This document shows, piece by piece, positions 42,040-53,137 of a stretch of DNA of 64,000 bases (positions are counted from its first letter, which is position 1; the number at the start of each line of letters is the position of its first letter). This DNA comes from Enterococcus termitis (GTDB lineage Bacteria > Bacillota > Bacilli > Lactobacillales > Enterococcaceae). The stretch lies in assembly GCF_001730305.1 (NCBI RefSeq), contig NZ_MIJY01000003.1:55036-119035 (forward strand), given 5' to 3'. The notes under the pieces were generated by a model. The model was not told where the DNA came from. It searched no databases and was given only the letters and a program-made list of their open reading frames with translations. Made by a program: the position numbers and the translations under genes.

Positions 42040-42615
42040 ATGAAATCACTTAAAACGATTTTATTAGCAACAACTTTGACTGCAGGATTTGGCATTTTTA
42101 TGGGAACGACTGACGCGCACGCTGAAAGCTTATATAAAGTAAAATCAGGAGATACTCTATCTACAATTTCTCAACAATTTAGTGGAGACAATAGTTTAAT
42201 CGATTATATTGTTAAAGATAATAACATTTCTAATAAAAATATGATTTTCGTAGGGGAAGAATTAACTATCCGTACTGCTGAAGAAGCGGCTAAAGATGCA
42301 ACACCTAAACAAACTCAGACAGCACCAGTACAAGAAGAAGCCGTACAAGCAACACCAGCAGCTGAAACAGCAACTGCAGAAACAACACCTGCAACGACAT
42401 CTTCTGCAAAAGAATGGATTGCTCAAAAAGAATCTAGCGGTTCATATGCTGCAACAAACGGCAGATATATTGGACGCTATCAATTAGATGCTTCATACCT
42501 AAATGGTGACTACTCTGAAGCCAATCAAGAACGAGTAGCGGACAGCTATGTAGCTGGACGTTATGGTTCATGGGAAGCAGCCCAAGCTTTCTGGCTGGCT
42601 AATGGTTGGTATTAA
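42040..42615 (+). CDS. LysM and Apf/transglycosylase-like wall protein
   Basis: 191 residues: signal peptide (ending TDAHAES), one LysM domain (LYKVKSGDTLSTISQQFSGDNSLIDYIVKDNN, in parts, about 29-75), an Ala/Thr/Gln linker, and a C-terminal domain (KEWIAQKESSGSYAATNGRYIGRYQLDASYLNGDYS) matching aggregation-promoting factor and lysozyme-like proteins of lactobacilli and enterococci. The WIAQKESSG block contains the putative catalytic Glu. It is a small wall-associated muralytic or shape-maintenance protein, probably highly expressed. Monocistronic. Confidence 0.88.
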   Translation: MKSLKTILLATTLTAGFGIFMGTTDAHAESLYKVKSGDTLSTISQQFSGDNSLIDYIVKDNNISNKNMIFVGEELTIRTAEEAAKDATPKQTQTAPVQEEAVQATPAAETATAETTPATTSSAKEWIAQKESSGSYAATNGRYIGRYQLDASYLNGDYSEANQERVADSYVAGRYGSWEAAQAFWLANGWY

Positions 42616-42795
42616 ACCGATAAAGAATTAAATACAACAAAAACGTAGAGAGTAAGAATAAGCAGTTGGATAAAAACGAAATGCAGTTTAGTAGGTATGG
42701 TCTACATTAGATCGTTCCACGCTCTATTTCACCGAGATTTCGCCTTATTTCTGAAAAAAGCTGCTTTTTTATCAGCGTTTATTCAAATTTTAGAG

Positions 42796-42837
42796 AGCTG
42801 GCAGATAACTTAAAGAGTTATCTGTCAGCTTTTTTTT
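42796..42837 (+). terminator. Intrinsic terminator
   Basis: A nearly perfect 15-bp stem (AGCTGGCAGATAACT with AGTTATCTGTCAGCT, 42796-42830), then eight T. The 180 bases between the Apf-like gene and this hairpin hold no gene and look like a decayed copy of the intergenic repeat family (TTATTTCTGAA, TTTATTCAAATT). Confidence 0.88.
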
Positions 42838-42944
42838 ATTGAATTAAGAAGACATTAGGCGACTTTTTTGGAGAAGTGAGTATAATTTAAATAAAGAAGA
42901 TCACATTGAATGAATCTTTTTAAGAATCACTAAGAAAGGAATGA

Positions 42945-43166
42945 ATGAATATGCCAAAATTTTATAAGAATGTTAAAACAGGTGCAGTAATTACGGCAGA
43001 AGAATACAAGGAAAAAATCATGAATAATATGACAGAAACAAATTCGGATTTAGGTACAATGGGCATGGGATCGTACAGTAACTTCGTTAACGATGTATTT
43101 GAAGGTGAACTAGATAATTATAGTGAATACGTTCCCTACGATCCGGAAGGTGAAGAGAATCAATAA
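42945..43166 (+). CDS. Small acidic protein of unknown function
   Basis: 73 residues: MNMPKFYKNVKTGAVITAEEYKEKI..., with an acidic C-terminus (FEGELDNYSEYVPYDPEGEEN). No family, signal peptide or membrane helix recognised. AAAGGA lies 5 bases before the chosen ATG; ATG 42951 is a possible alternative. It is followed after 29 bases by the LssY-like gene. Confidence 0.6.
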   Translation: MNMPKFYKNVKTGAVITAEEYKEKIMNNMTETNSDLGTMGMGSYSNFVNDVFEGELDNYSEYVPYDPEGEENQ

Positions 43167-43195
43167 GGTAGTTTTTTGACAGAAGGAAGGTTCCA

Positions 43196-43984
43196 ATGAA
43201 AAAGCAAACGATTTTTAATACGGTATTTAGGGTATTTCGCTTTATTTTTATTGTCATTATTGGTACGTTGGTCTATCAAGCATTGTTTTCAGAAATCCTA
43301 ACTAAAAAAATCCATATTGTTGCCTATATACTTCTGTGGTTATTTAGTTCGTATTTGATTTTGCCCTTTATCAATAAGTTGATGACAGGACGCTATTTGC
43401 CTAATTATTTTATTGGTCGCTCTAGAACAAGCGATGGGTTATTAGGCGATCCGATCAATCTTGCCTTTATCGGTACTGAAGCAGACTTGGAGAGGCTATT
43501 TGTAAATAGTGGCTGGACGAAAGCCGAAAAATTGTCGTTGAACTCGAGTATAAAAATGATAGTCGCTAGTTTACTAGGAAAATCTTATCCTAATGCACCA
43601 GTGAGTTCCTTATTTTTATTCGACAAACGACAAGATTTAGCCTTTGAAAAACAAATTGAAAATAATCCTCGTAGAAGACATCATGTTCGCTTTTGGCAAA
43701 CACCAAAAGACTGGTACTTACCAGGTGGAAAAGAAGCTGATTGGCTTGGCGCAGCAACCTATGATAAAAAAGTTGGATTTTCTATCTTCACTGGACAGGT
43801 CACACATAAAATCAATTCAGATATTGATAAAGAACGTGATTTTGTTTTGGCTTCCTTTGAAGAGGAGAATCAACAGGTATCTGTTGACATAGTTGAACAT
43901 TTTACCACAAGCTACCATGGCCGAAATGGTGGTGGTGATGAAATTTTTACAGATGGTGCACTGCCTTTTATCAAACTGAAATAA
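43196..43984 (+). CDS. Membrane protein with LssY C-terminal-like domain
   Basis: 262 residues: two membrane helices (about 10-30 and 40-58), then a domain with PINLAFIGTEADLERLFVNSGWTKAEKLSLNSSI and HHVRFWQTP...WLGAATYDKKVGFS, the pattern of the LssY_C family. LssY-type domains are linked to phosphatase-like membrane proteins, but the domain alone has no established activity. GAAGGAAGG precedes the ATG. Confidence 0.78.
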   Translation: MKKQTIFNTVFRVFRFIFIVIIGTLVYQALFSEILTKKIHIVAYILLWLFSSYLILPFINKLMTGRYLPNYFIGRSRTSDGLLGDPINLAFIGTEADLERLFVNSGWTKAEKLSLNSSIKMIVASLLGKSYPNAPVSSLFLFDKRQDLAFEKQIENNPRRRHHVRFWQTPKDWYLPGGKEADWLGAATYDKKVGFSIFTGQVTHKINSDIDKERDFVLASFEEENQQVSVDIVEHFTTSYHGRNGGGDEIFTDGALPFIKLK

Positions 43985-44017
43985 AAGTAGAGTATTCCTG
44001 TGTTTATTCAAATTCTA

Positions 44018-44058
44018 AGTGTCTGGGGTGTAGCTCATGGAGTTATGTCCCAAACACT
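44018..44058. terminator. Terminator between convergent genes
   Basis: AGTGTCTGGG pairs with CCCAAACACT (one mismatch), with AT-rich tails. It serves the LssY-like gene and the convergent YczE-like gene; its loop carries the GGAGTTATGTCCC tract found in the intergenic repeat family. Confidence 0.7.
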
Positions 44059-44071
44059 TTAATTATACTTT

Positions 44072-44698
44072 TTATGCTTGCTGTTTCAGTAAGCTAGTTT
44101 CATAAGCCTTTTTAGTAAACGAAATGACGCCTGATAGTAGGAAGAGACTAATCAGTGTTCCTTCTCTAACGAAAATTGGCAGATGATACATCAAGGAAAT
44201 CGTTAGAGAAACGGCTACAGAAAAAATATCGATCCCATATCTAAATTTAGCAAAGGATTGACCGGTCTTTTCGCTTAAGCGAATACAGACACTTTCGATT
44301 GGAAAGGGAATTACATTTAACGAAATGACGATTCCTGTAGCAAAACCAGCTAAACAGGTTCCAAGAATAAAGAATAGTAATTTGAGGAAATAATTGTCGA
44401 GCTGAAGACCGCCAAAAACTGTATAAGAGAAAAAATTAATAATATTTCCCAAGCAAAGAATCGAAAGAAACATCACTAAATACTTCAAAGGTTGCTTTTT
44501 CTTCGATAATAAAATATAAGCAAGTAAAAATAGGCTATTAAATAAAAAAGTAACTGTTCCAACTTTGATATGACTGATTGCAGAAACTGCGACATTCAAG
44601 GAATTAAAACTACTGACACCAATATCTGCTTTCAACGTTAAACTGATTCCCACACCGCTAAGTGCATAAAAGAATAGAGATGATAATACTTTTTTCAT
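44072..44698 (-). CDS. YczE/YitT-type membrane protein
   Basis: 208 residues with five to six membrane helices. The start MKKVLSSLFFYALSGVGISLTLKADIGVSSFNSLNVAVS fits the YczE/YyaS/YitT family, integral membrane proteins of unsettled function. It is divergent from a YeiL-type regulator, a pairing often seen in Firmicutes, and the regulator probably controls it. AGGAGG precedes the ATG. Confidence 0.85.
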   Translation of the reverse strand: MKKVLSSLFFYALSGVGISLTLKADIGVSSFNSLNVAVSAISHIKVGTVTFLFNSLFLLAYILLSKKKQPLKYLVMFLSILCLGNIINFFSYTVFGGLQLDNYFLKLLFFILGTCLAGFATGIVISLNVIPFPIESVCIRLSEKTGQSFAKFRYGIDIFSVAVSLTISLMYHLPIFVREGTLISLFLLSGVISFTKKAYETSLLKQQA

Positions 44699-44791
44699 GA
44701 TTGTCCTCCTGTGATAAATAATCTTTACAATAGTAATTTAAAGGAAAATCATTCATAATAATAGGAGATATCTCACATTTTAGGAGGACAT

Positions 44792-45460
44792 ATGAAAATC
44801 TATCCACTTAATCAATTGAACGAATTGACAGATAAAAAAGCAATAACCATTTTTGAAGAACTTCCAGAAGACAGTTTAAAATATGCGCATCTTTTTGTTT
44901 ATGAAAAGAATGAGTACATCGTACGGTTTGATAAATCTGTCGATCATCTTTTTTTCTTAATCGACGGCAGAGCAAAAATTTATAAGATCCATGAAAATGG
45001 CAAACGTTCGTTGCTTCAATTTTTAGCAGCAGGAGATTTTATTGGAGAATTGTCGTTATTAGAGGTGGAGGAACAGGTAAAAGATGTTCAGACGATCGAT
45101 CGCTGTATTTGTTTGGCCTTACCGTATCATAAAGCAAAGCAAGCGCTGTTAAACGATAATCGCTTTTTAAGAATCATTGCCAAGTATTTAGGGAAAAAAG
45201 TGTTGCTGCGGGTCGATCATTTTTCGAATAATCAAAATTACGAGTTGAAGCATCGCTTGGCAGCATATATGCTGCAAACGGAAGTTGCAGGGGTTTATCA
45301 TGAAAAGCATACAGAAACTGCTGAATTTTTAGGTGTCAGCTATCGGCATCTGATGTACACCTTAAAAGAATTTCAGGAATCAGGAGTAGTGGAAAAACAA
45401 GACAAAGGCTATTTACTGAATTTAAAAAAAGTGAGAGCATTGGCTGCAAGCCTAATTTAA
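44792..45460 (+). CDS. Crp/Fnr-family regulator, YeiL-like
   Basis: 222 residues: cyclic-nucleotide-binding-like beta barrel (about 30-110, VDHLFFLIDGRAKIYKIHENGKRSLLQFLAAGDFIGELSLL), a dimerisation helix, and a Crp-type helix-turn-helix (TAEFLGVSYRHLMYTLKEFQESGVVEKQDKGYLL, about 175-210). A single Cys pair is visible but no Fnr iron-sulfur cluster motif. A 10-bp palindrome GAGATATCTC (44765-44774) lies between the divergent genes and could be its operator. AGGAGG precedes the ATG. Confidence 0.88.
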   Translation: MKIYPLNQLNELTDKKAITIFEELPEDSLKYAHLFVYEKNEYIVRFDKSVDHLFFLIDGRAKIYKIHENGKRSLLQFLAAGDFIGELSLLEVEEQVKDVQTIDRCICLALPYHKAKQALLNDNRFLRIIAKYLGKKVLLRVDHFSNNQNYELKHRLAAYMLQTEVAGVYHEKHTETAEFLGVSYRHLMYTLKEFQESGVVEKQDKGYLLNLKKVRALAASLI

Positions 45461-45470
45461 TAGAAAATAA

Positions 45471-45513
45471 AAAGAACAGTGGACGTATATGTCTCTTCTG
45501 TTCTTTATTTTTT
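45471..45513 (+). terminator. Intrinsic terminator after the YeiL-like gene
   Basis: AAAGAACAG pairs with CTGTTCTTT (45471-45506) around a partly paired loop, followed by a T-rich tract. Confidence 0.78.
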
Positions 45514-45630
45514 TCTGAAAGTAGAGTGATTTGCTGCATATCTATAAGCGTTGTTTTTTATCAAGAAAAGATTCGTACGCGAGGTGACTTATCGTTTTTT
45601 ATTCTTTTGATAGAAAAGTAAAACTGTCGT

Positions 45631-46428
45631 TCATTGATACAGACTAGCATAGCGTCGAACAAAATAGTCCAAGAAAAACATTAGTGGATAATTCCCGATA
45701 CGGACATAATTTGTCGTGGTCACATTGACGGACAGATCAAATAAGTAAGTTAAGGTATTTTGCGTATGCTGTGTCAGTAAGATCGATTTGGCTTTGCTGT
45801 CACTGATTTTTCTGATGAGATCACTGCTTTTATTCAGTAAAGAGCCATAAGAAGAAATCACGATCACGACAGACTGCTCACTAAGCTCATTTACAAATGA
45901 CTGCTGTGTTTCTTCTGTTTCACCCACAAAGACCAGCTTTTGGCTGAGTAAAAAAGAGGTTTGTAATTCTTTTGCTAACTCCAAGGTCGAGCTGTAGCCG
46001 ATCAAGACAACCTCTTCTGCTTGGTGGATATCAGCTAAAATTTGATCGACTTGCTCGATATCAATGGTTTGTAAAACATCCTTGACCGCTGTTGTTATTT
46101 CATTTCCATAAGAGACAAGATAATTTTTAGGATCATTTGCTAAATCGGTCAGTTCTTGTTCTTTCATTCGTAGTCCATTGTGTTTTTTCATCGAGCCAAA
46201 AGAGACGAGTGAATCACGTAATGAGGCAAAATTGGCAATACCAAAATGGCGGCAAAAGCGTGTTAGCGTTGCAGGTGAAACAAAACAGCGTTCGGCAACT
46301 TCTGTGATCGTTAGATGTTTCATATCATTTGAATGGGTTAAAAGGTAGAGAATGATTCGTGAGTAGGTAGCATCACGTTTATTTGTATTTAAAAAATGCA
46401 GGAAATCAAGTAGGTCAAGCATCAACAA
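45631..46428 (-). CDS. RpiR/MurR-family regulator of beta-glucoside genes
   Basis: 265 residues: N-terminal RpiR helix-turn-helix (MKHLTITEVAERCFVSPATLTRFCRHFGIANFASLRDSL, about 35-73) and a C-terminal SIS sugar-phosphate-binding domain (VDQILADIHQAEEVVLIGYSSTLELAKELQ...VIVISSYGSLLNKSSDLIRKI, about 120-230). Such regulators sense phosphosugars. It is divergent from a 6-phospho-beta-glucosidase gene. The AAAAGGAG ribosome site is clear. Confidence 0.9.
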   Translation of the reverse strand: MLMLDLLDFLHFLNTNKRDATYSRIILYLLTHSNDMKHLTITEVAERCFVSPATLTRFCRHFGIANFASLRDSLVSFGSMKKHNGLRMKEQELTDLANDPKNYLVSYGNEITTAVKDVLQTIDIEQVDQILADIHQAEEVVLIGYSSTLELAKELQTSFLLSQKLVFVGETEETQQSFVNELSEQSVVIVISSYGSLLNKSSDLIRKISDSKAKSILLTQHTQNTLTYLFDLSVNVTTTNYVRIGNYPLMFFLDYFVRRYASLYQ

Positions 46429-46449
46429 AAAACTCCTTTTCTACAAGTC

Positions 46450-46469
46450 ATTTTCGTAGTCATGAAAAT
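46450..46469. promoter_or_regulatory. Possible RpiR operator
   Basis: Dyad ATTTTC-N8-GAAAAT (46450-46455/46464-46469), followed by a second TCATGAAAATA at 46479-46489, in the region between the divergent regulator and glucosidase genes. Such A/T-tract dyads are typical of RpiR/MurR sites. Confidence 0.5.
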
Positions 46470-46569
46470 ACAGCTCAATCATGAAAATAGCAGGCGCAAC
46501 AAAAAAATGATTTTGCTCAATCTCGTGCTAAGATAAATTTGTTAGTACTATTATACACTAAATCAATGA

Positions 46570-48036
<1,467 letters not shown>

Positions 48037-48060
48037 CAAAGCGACCTTAGATATCTTTCA

Positions 48061-48097
48061 TGAAAGCGTTGTAATTTCATTCAAGATGTTTTATACT
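48061..48097 (+). promoter_or_regulatory. Promoter of the bgl operon with a cre-like site
   Basis: TTGTAA (48069-48074) and TATACT (48092-48097) are 17 bp apart. TGAAAGCGTTGTAA (48061-48074), one mismatch from the CcpA cre consensus, overlaps the -35, so carbon catabolite repression is likely. Confidence 0.75.
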
Positions 48098-48142
48098 AGA
48101 GGCAAGAAAAAAAACTGATAATGACGAGGCAGTCATTTTATA

Positions 48143-48219
48143 GAGTATGTTACTGAATAATGCAGGCAGAACTCAAATTACCTAGGAATGTCCTTTCCCG
48201 GGTAATTTGAGTTTTTTTT
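48143..48219 (+). promoter_or_regulatory. LicT/BglG-type RAT antiterminator with overlapping terminator
   Basis: The leader contains a ribonucleic antiterminator: GTATGTTACTG...GCAGGCAGAAC (48145-48172) closely follows the LicT RAT consensus (GTTACTG...GCAGGCAAAAC). It overlaps a strong terminator whose arms are AACTCAAATTACC (48170-48182) and GGTAATTTGAGTT (48201-48213), followed by T8. Binding of the antiterminator protein encoded next would prevent termination. Confidence 0.9.
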
Positions 48220-48237
48220 CTGGAAAGGAGTAGAAAA

Positions 48238-49086
48238 GTGAAAGTAAGTCAAATTTTAAACAATAATGTCGCAATCGTAAGTAGAGGAAATAATGAGGTC
48301 ATCGTGTATGCAAAAGGTCTGGCATTTAGAAAAAAAGTCGGTCAAGTCATCCACGAAAATGAAATCGAAAAGACTTATGTTTTAGATTCTAATGATATGC
48401 TGGAGCATTTTAGCTATCTATTGTCTCATTCAGATGCTAGTCATATCACGCTAGTGAATCAAATTATTGCGTATGGAGAAGAAAAATTAAATGAACAGTC
48501 AAATGACTATCTAAGTTTGACCTTACTAGATCACATTGAATTTGCATTGAAGCGTGCAGCTAAAGGACAATTTATTCGCAGCCCATTAACTTGGGAAGTA
48601 AAGAAATTTTATCCACAGCATTTTGAGATTGGTATGTATGCACTTGATTTGATCAATGAGCAATTTCAAGTGACCTTTCCAGAAGATGAAGCCGTATCGA
48701 TCGCTCTTCATTTCGTCAATTTGCAGGAGGATAAGAATAATTTGGACGAAACGATTCGTTCGATGGAAAGTGTAAGAGATATTCTATCAATCATTCAGTA
48801 TCATTTTCAGATCAAACTAGATGAAGGCTCTATGAATTATATGAGACTGATGACTCATTTGCAGTATTTCATTCAGCGTGTGCTGACAAAAAGCAGCCAT
48901 GAAGAAAGTGATATGATTTTAAATCAGCAAATCAAATCGCTCTACACAGATTCTTTTGAATGTGTGCAAAAAATCAGAGTCTATGTTCAACAAAAATATG
49001 CCTGTGATCTGACGATCGATGAGGAAACCTATCTTATGCTTCATATCCATCGAGTGACACATCGGAGTCAAAAAGAGAGGACATAA
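48238..49086 (+). CDS. licT: BglG/LicT-family transcription antiterminator
   Basis: 282 residues with GTG start after GGAAAGGAG. The N-terminal CAT RNA-binding domain (MKVSQILNNNVAIVSRGNNEVIVYAKGLAFRKKVGQ, about 1-55) and two PRD domains follow (PRD1 about 65-170 with HIEFALKR; PRD2 about 175-282 with MTHLQYFIQRVL and LMLHIHRV), holding the conserved regulatory His. It binds the RAT leader when beta-glucosides are present and is inactivated by PTS phosphorylation when they are not. The symbol follows B. subtilis licT. Confidence 0.93.
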   Translation: MKVSQILNNNVAIVSRGNNEVIVYAKGLAFRKKVGQVIHENEIEKTYVLDSNDMLEHFSYLLSHSDASHITLVNQIIAYGEEKLNEQSNDYLSLTLLDHIEFALKRAAKGQFIRSPLTWEVKKFYPQHFEIGMYALDLINEQFQVTFPEDEAVSIALHFVNLQEDKNNLDETIRSMESVRDILSIIQYHFQIKLDEGSMNYMRLMTHLQYFIQRVLTKSSHEESDMILNQQIKSLYTDSFECVQKIRVYVQQKYACDLTIDEETYLMLHIHRVTHRSQKERT

Positions 49087-49090
49087 GAAG

Positions 49091-50944
49091 ATGAAATATC
49101 AAACATTTAATGAAAAAATTATCAGATTAGTTGGCGGCAAAGACAATGTTCAAGCGGTTGTACATTGTATGACCCGTTTACGTTTTACGTTAAAAGATCG
49201 TTCGAAAGCTCAGACAGAAGAATTGAAAGATTTAGATGGTGTGATCGATGTTGTTTCAAATAACGTGGCCTATCAAGTCATTATCGGTACACATGTCAAT
49301 GAAGTACATGGAGAACTGATTAGTATGTTAGGCTTAACTTCTGTCACTGAAGAAAATCAAGAAAAAGCAAAGAAAAATCCACTGAAAGCAGTAATGGATC
49401 TGTTATCTGAAACAATGACCCCTGTTATTGAGCCGATCATTGCATCGGGATTGTTAGCTGGTTTTCTATCGTTATTTTCGATTACTGGATTGATTTCGGC
49501 AGATAGTCCAACCTATCAGTTATTGGATTCCATTCGCTCAGCAGTCTTTTTCTTTTTACCGATATTTATTGCTATGTCTTGTGCAAAACGGTTGAAAGCA
49601 AGTCCTTATTTAGCGGTCGCATTAGCAGCAGTTCTTGTGTCAAGTTCGATCAATGATGTAGCTGGGTTAAGTATTTTTGGGATTAAACTGCCGCAAATGA
49701 TGTATGCCAACTCATTTATTCCGATTATTTTAGCCGTTTGGTTTATGGGACAGTTGACAGTTTTTCTAAATAAGTATGTGCCTAAATTTTTACAATATTT
49801 TTTAAATCCGTTGTTGATCATGGTGATTTGTTTACCTGTGACGTTATTGGTATTTGGACCGATCGGTATATGGATCGGTGATGGGATTGGCTGGTTCTTT
49901 GAAGTGCTTCATAACACGTTTGGCAGTTGGATCGTTGTGATGCTTTACGCAGCGCTACAGCCATTTTTGATCATGTTAGGTGCTGGGAACTTTATGATGC
50001 CGCTCGCGTTGAACTTTGTGAATAAAATGGGATACGATCCAATTTTTCTAGCAGCCGCTACGATTTCTGATATTGCCGTTTCAGGAGCAATGCTAGGATA
50101 CTTTTTAAGAGCGAAAGATGCGAAGCAAAAACAATTATTTGGAACAGTCAGCTTTAGCGCCTTGATGGGTGTGACCGAACCGGCAATTTATGGTGCTTTT
50201 ATCAAATTTAGAAGACCGTTTATTGCTGTAATGATCGGTGGCGGTTTAGGTGGACTATTTGCTGGATTGATGAACGTAAAAACCTATTCAATCGTTTGGG
50301 GACTGATGGGATTACCATCTTATGCGGATAATCAAGATATATCAAATTTAGTTTTTATGATCATAAGTGTAGTGATCGGCTTTGTTGGCGCTGCGATTGC
50401 AGCATTTGTATTAGGAATTCCTCAGGAAGAACAAGCAATCACAAAAAATGAATTAGAAGCTGAAGCGAAAAATCAAGCAGTCGATTTAAGAAAAGTACCG
50501 TTGGGAAGTGTAGTTGAAGGAAAAATAGTTCCTTTAGCGCAAATCAAGGATCAAGCCTTTTCTACGGGTGCTTTGGGTAAAGGAATCGGAATTATTCCGA
50601 CCAGTGATCAAGTGGTGGCACCAATTTCTGGTGAAGTATCAGCTGTTTTTCCGACTAAACATGCGATTGGTCTCAAAACGGAGCAAGGGGTAGAAGTTTT
50701 AATTCACATGGGAATCGATACGGTCGAGCTTGATGGACAATATTTTGATACAATTGTGAAGCAAGGTGACAAAGTGACTAAAGGGCAATTATTATCTACC
50801 GTTGATTTTGACGGTATAAAAAAAGCAGGGTACGATCCAACCGTTATTGTTGTTATCACCAATACAATGGATTATTTGGATGTGATTCCAGCAGCTCAGG
50901 AAGATATTTTTAGCGAGGATGAATGTTTGACTGTGATTCTGTAG
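49091..50944 (+). CDS. bglP: PTS beta-glucoside transporter, fused EIIBCA
   Basis: A 617-residue membrane permease in B-C-A order: EIIB with Cys26 in VVHCMTRLRFTLKD, EIIC with about 10 helices (about 95-455, including VTEPAIYGAF), and EIIA at the C-terminus with the His motif VEVLIHMGIDTVELDG. It imports and phosphorylates beta-glucosides. The EIIBCA order and the neighbouring LicT and GH1 genes match BglP. It starts 4 bases after the antiterminator gene. Confidence 0.94.
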   Translation: MKYQTFNEKIIRLVGGKDNVQAVVHCMTRLRFTLKDRSKAQTEELKDLDGVIDVVSNNVAYQVIIGTHVNEVHGELISMLGLTSVTEENQEKAKKNPLKAVMDLLSETMTPVIEPIIASGLLAGFLSLFSITGLISADSPTYQLLDSIRSAVFFFLPIFIAMSCAKRLKASPYLAVALAAVLVSSSINDVAGLSIFGIKLPQMMYANSFIPIILAVWFMGQLTVFLNKYVPKFLQYFLNPLLIMVICLPVTLLVFGPIGIWIGDGIGWFFEVLHNTFGSWIVVMLYAALQPFLIMLGAGNFMMPLALNFVNKMGYDPIFLAAATISDIAVSGAMLGYFLRAKDAKQKQLFGTVSFSALMGVTEPAIYGAFIKFRRPFIAVMIGGGLGGLFAGLMNVKTYSIVWGLMGLPSYADNQDISNLVFMIISVVIGFVGAAIAAFVLGIPQEEQAITKNELEAEAKNQAVDLRKVPLGSVVEGKIVPLAQIKDQAFSTGALGKGIGIIPTSDQVVAPISGEVSAVFPTKHAIGLKTEQGVEVLIHMGIDTVELDGQYFDTIVKQGDKVTKGQLLSTVDFDGIKKAGYDPTVIVVITNTMDYLDVIPAAQEDIFSEDECLTVIL

Positions 50945-50979
50945 AGTTCTATTGCAAAATGAGATAAGGAGTTTTTTGA

Positions 50980-52401
<1,422 letters not shown>

Positions 52402-52413
52402 ATTTATGAAAAG

Positions 52414-52446
52414 AGCACTTTTGCTAGAAAGCGAAGGTGTTTTTTC
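52414..52446 (+). terminator. Terminator of the bgl operon
   Basis: GCACTTTTGCT pairs with AGCGAAGGTGT using G-U pairs, then TTTTTT. From 52447 to 52739 I see only AT-rich DNA with a possible 49-codon ORF lacking a normal start. Confidence 0.7.
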
Positions 52447-52739
52447 ATTTTATTTATGTCTTTTATTTCTTTTATTTTAAGAATGAAATGGAAGTTTAGT
52501 TCGAAATACTGTACGATTAGAAAAGGACAATAATAAAAAATAGAAACGGATTTGTAGTGCGTATTTATTAGGTAGGAGGAGATTAATAAAGTATATAGAT
52601 TTAAAACAGTAAAAAAAGTTGTTGGTGAAGTATGGAAAGATGGCGTTTATTTTGTTATGAGGGGAGAAATTTGTTTGTCTGCAAAAAACATAAGAGAGAA
52701 AAATACGGAAGATAAAAGAGGTTATTTTTAATAAAAAAA

Positions 52740-52766
52740 TTTCTTGTTCTTTGTAGGAACAAGAAA
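52740..52766 (-). repeat. Recombinase core site L2 (left end of cassette 2)
   Basis: Plus strand: TTTCTTGTTC, spacer TTTGTAG, GAACAAGAAA. Both half-sites are perfect inverted repeats and nearly the same as those of L1 and R1; only the 7-bp spacer differs from cassette 1. Confidence 0.7.
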
Positions 52767-52782
52767 TGAAAAATTAAATTTT

Positions 52783-52829
52783 GATGAATAAAAAATGTTG
52801 GTTTTATAAACAGTCTTATTCATCCAACA
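52783..52829. other. Hairpin / possible H-type pseudoknot between core L2 and promoter
   Basis: GATGAATAA (52783-52791) pairs with TTATTCATC (52816-52824). TGTTG inside the loop (52796-52800) can also pair with CAACA directly after the stem (52825-52829). The stem lies in the leader that the outward promoter at 52836-52865 would transcribe; the role is unknown. Confidence 0.4.
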
Positions 52830-52835
52830 CCTAGT

Positions 52836-52865
52836 ATTGTACTATTTTTTTATAGATAATGTCAA
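52836..52865 (-). promoter_or_regulatory. Strong outward-facing promoter inside cassette 2
   Basis: Reverse-strand TTGACA (52860-52865) and TACAAT (52836-52841) with an 18-bp spacer. At present it points left through core L2 toward the end of the bgl operon, where no gene would be served. Inversion between L2 and R2 would place it about 70 bp inside the right core, facing the surface-protein gene at 54534. Confidence 0.65.
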
Positions 52866-53088
52866 TAGGTATTGCTGTAATTGGTTTTATGAAAATAGTC
52901 TTGGTCTTTTATGTTATTAAAAAAACATTCATAATGTTATTCCGTAGCTAATAGATAAGAAATCATAGTGGGAAAAACTTTTATTTTTTAACATTTATGA
53001 ATGTAAAATTCTCCCCTGTAATATTGGGAACGGATATATGATGCTTGGAAAATACTGTTAAATCAACAATCTTTTATATTTTTTCAAA

Positions 53089-53107
53089 GCCGTCAAATAC
53101 GCCGTCA
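53089..53107 (+). repeat. Arm-type site, left of integrase 2 (GCCGTCA pair)
   Basis: GCCGTCA at 53089-53095 and 53101-53107, 12 bp apart, just before the integrase ribosome site. Confidence 0.7.
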
Positions 53108-53137
53108 CAAATGGAAAAATGAGAGAGGAGTTTTAGA

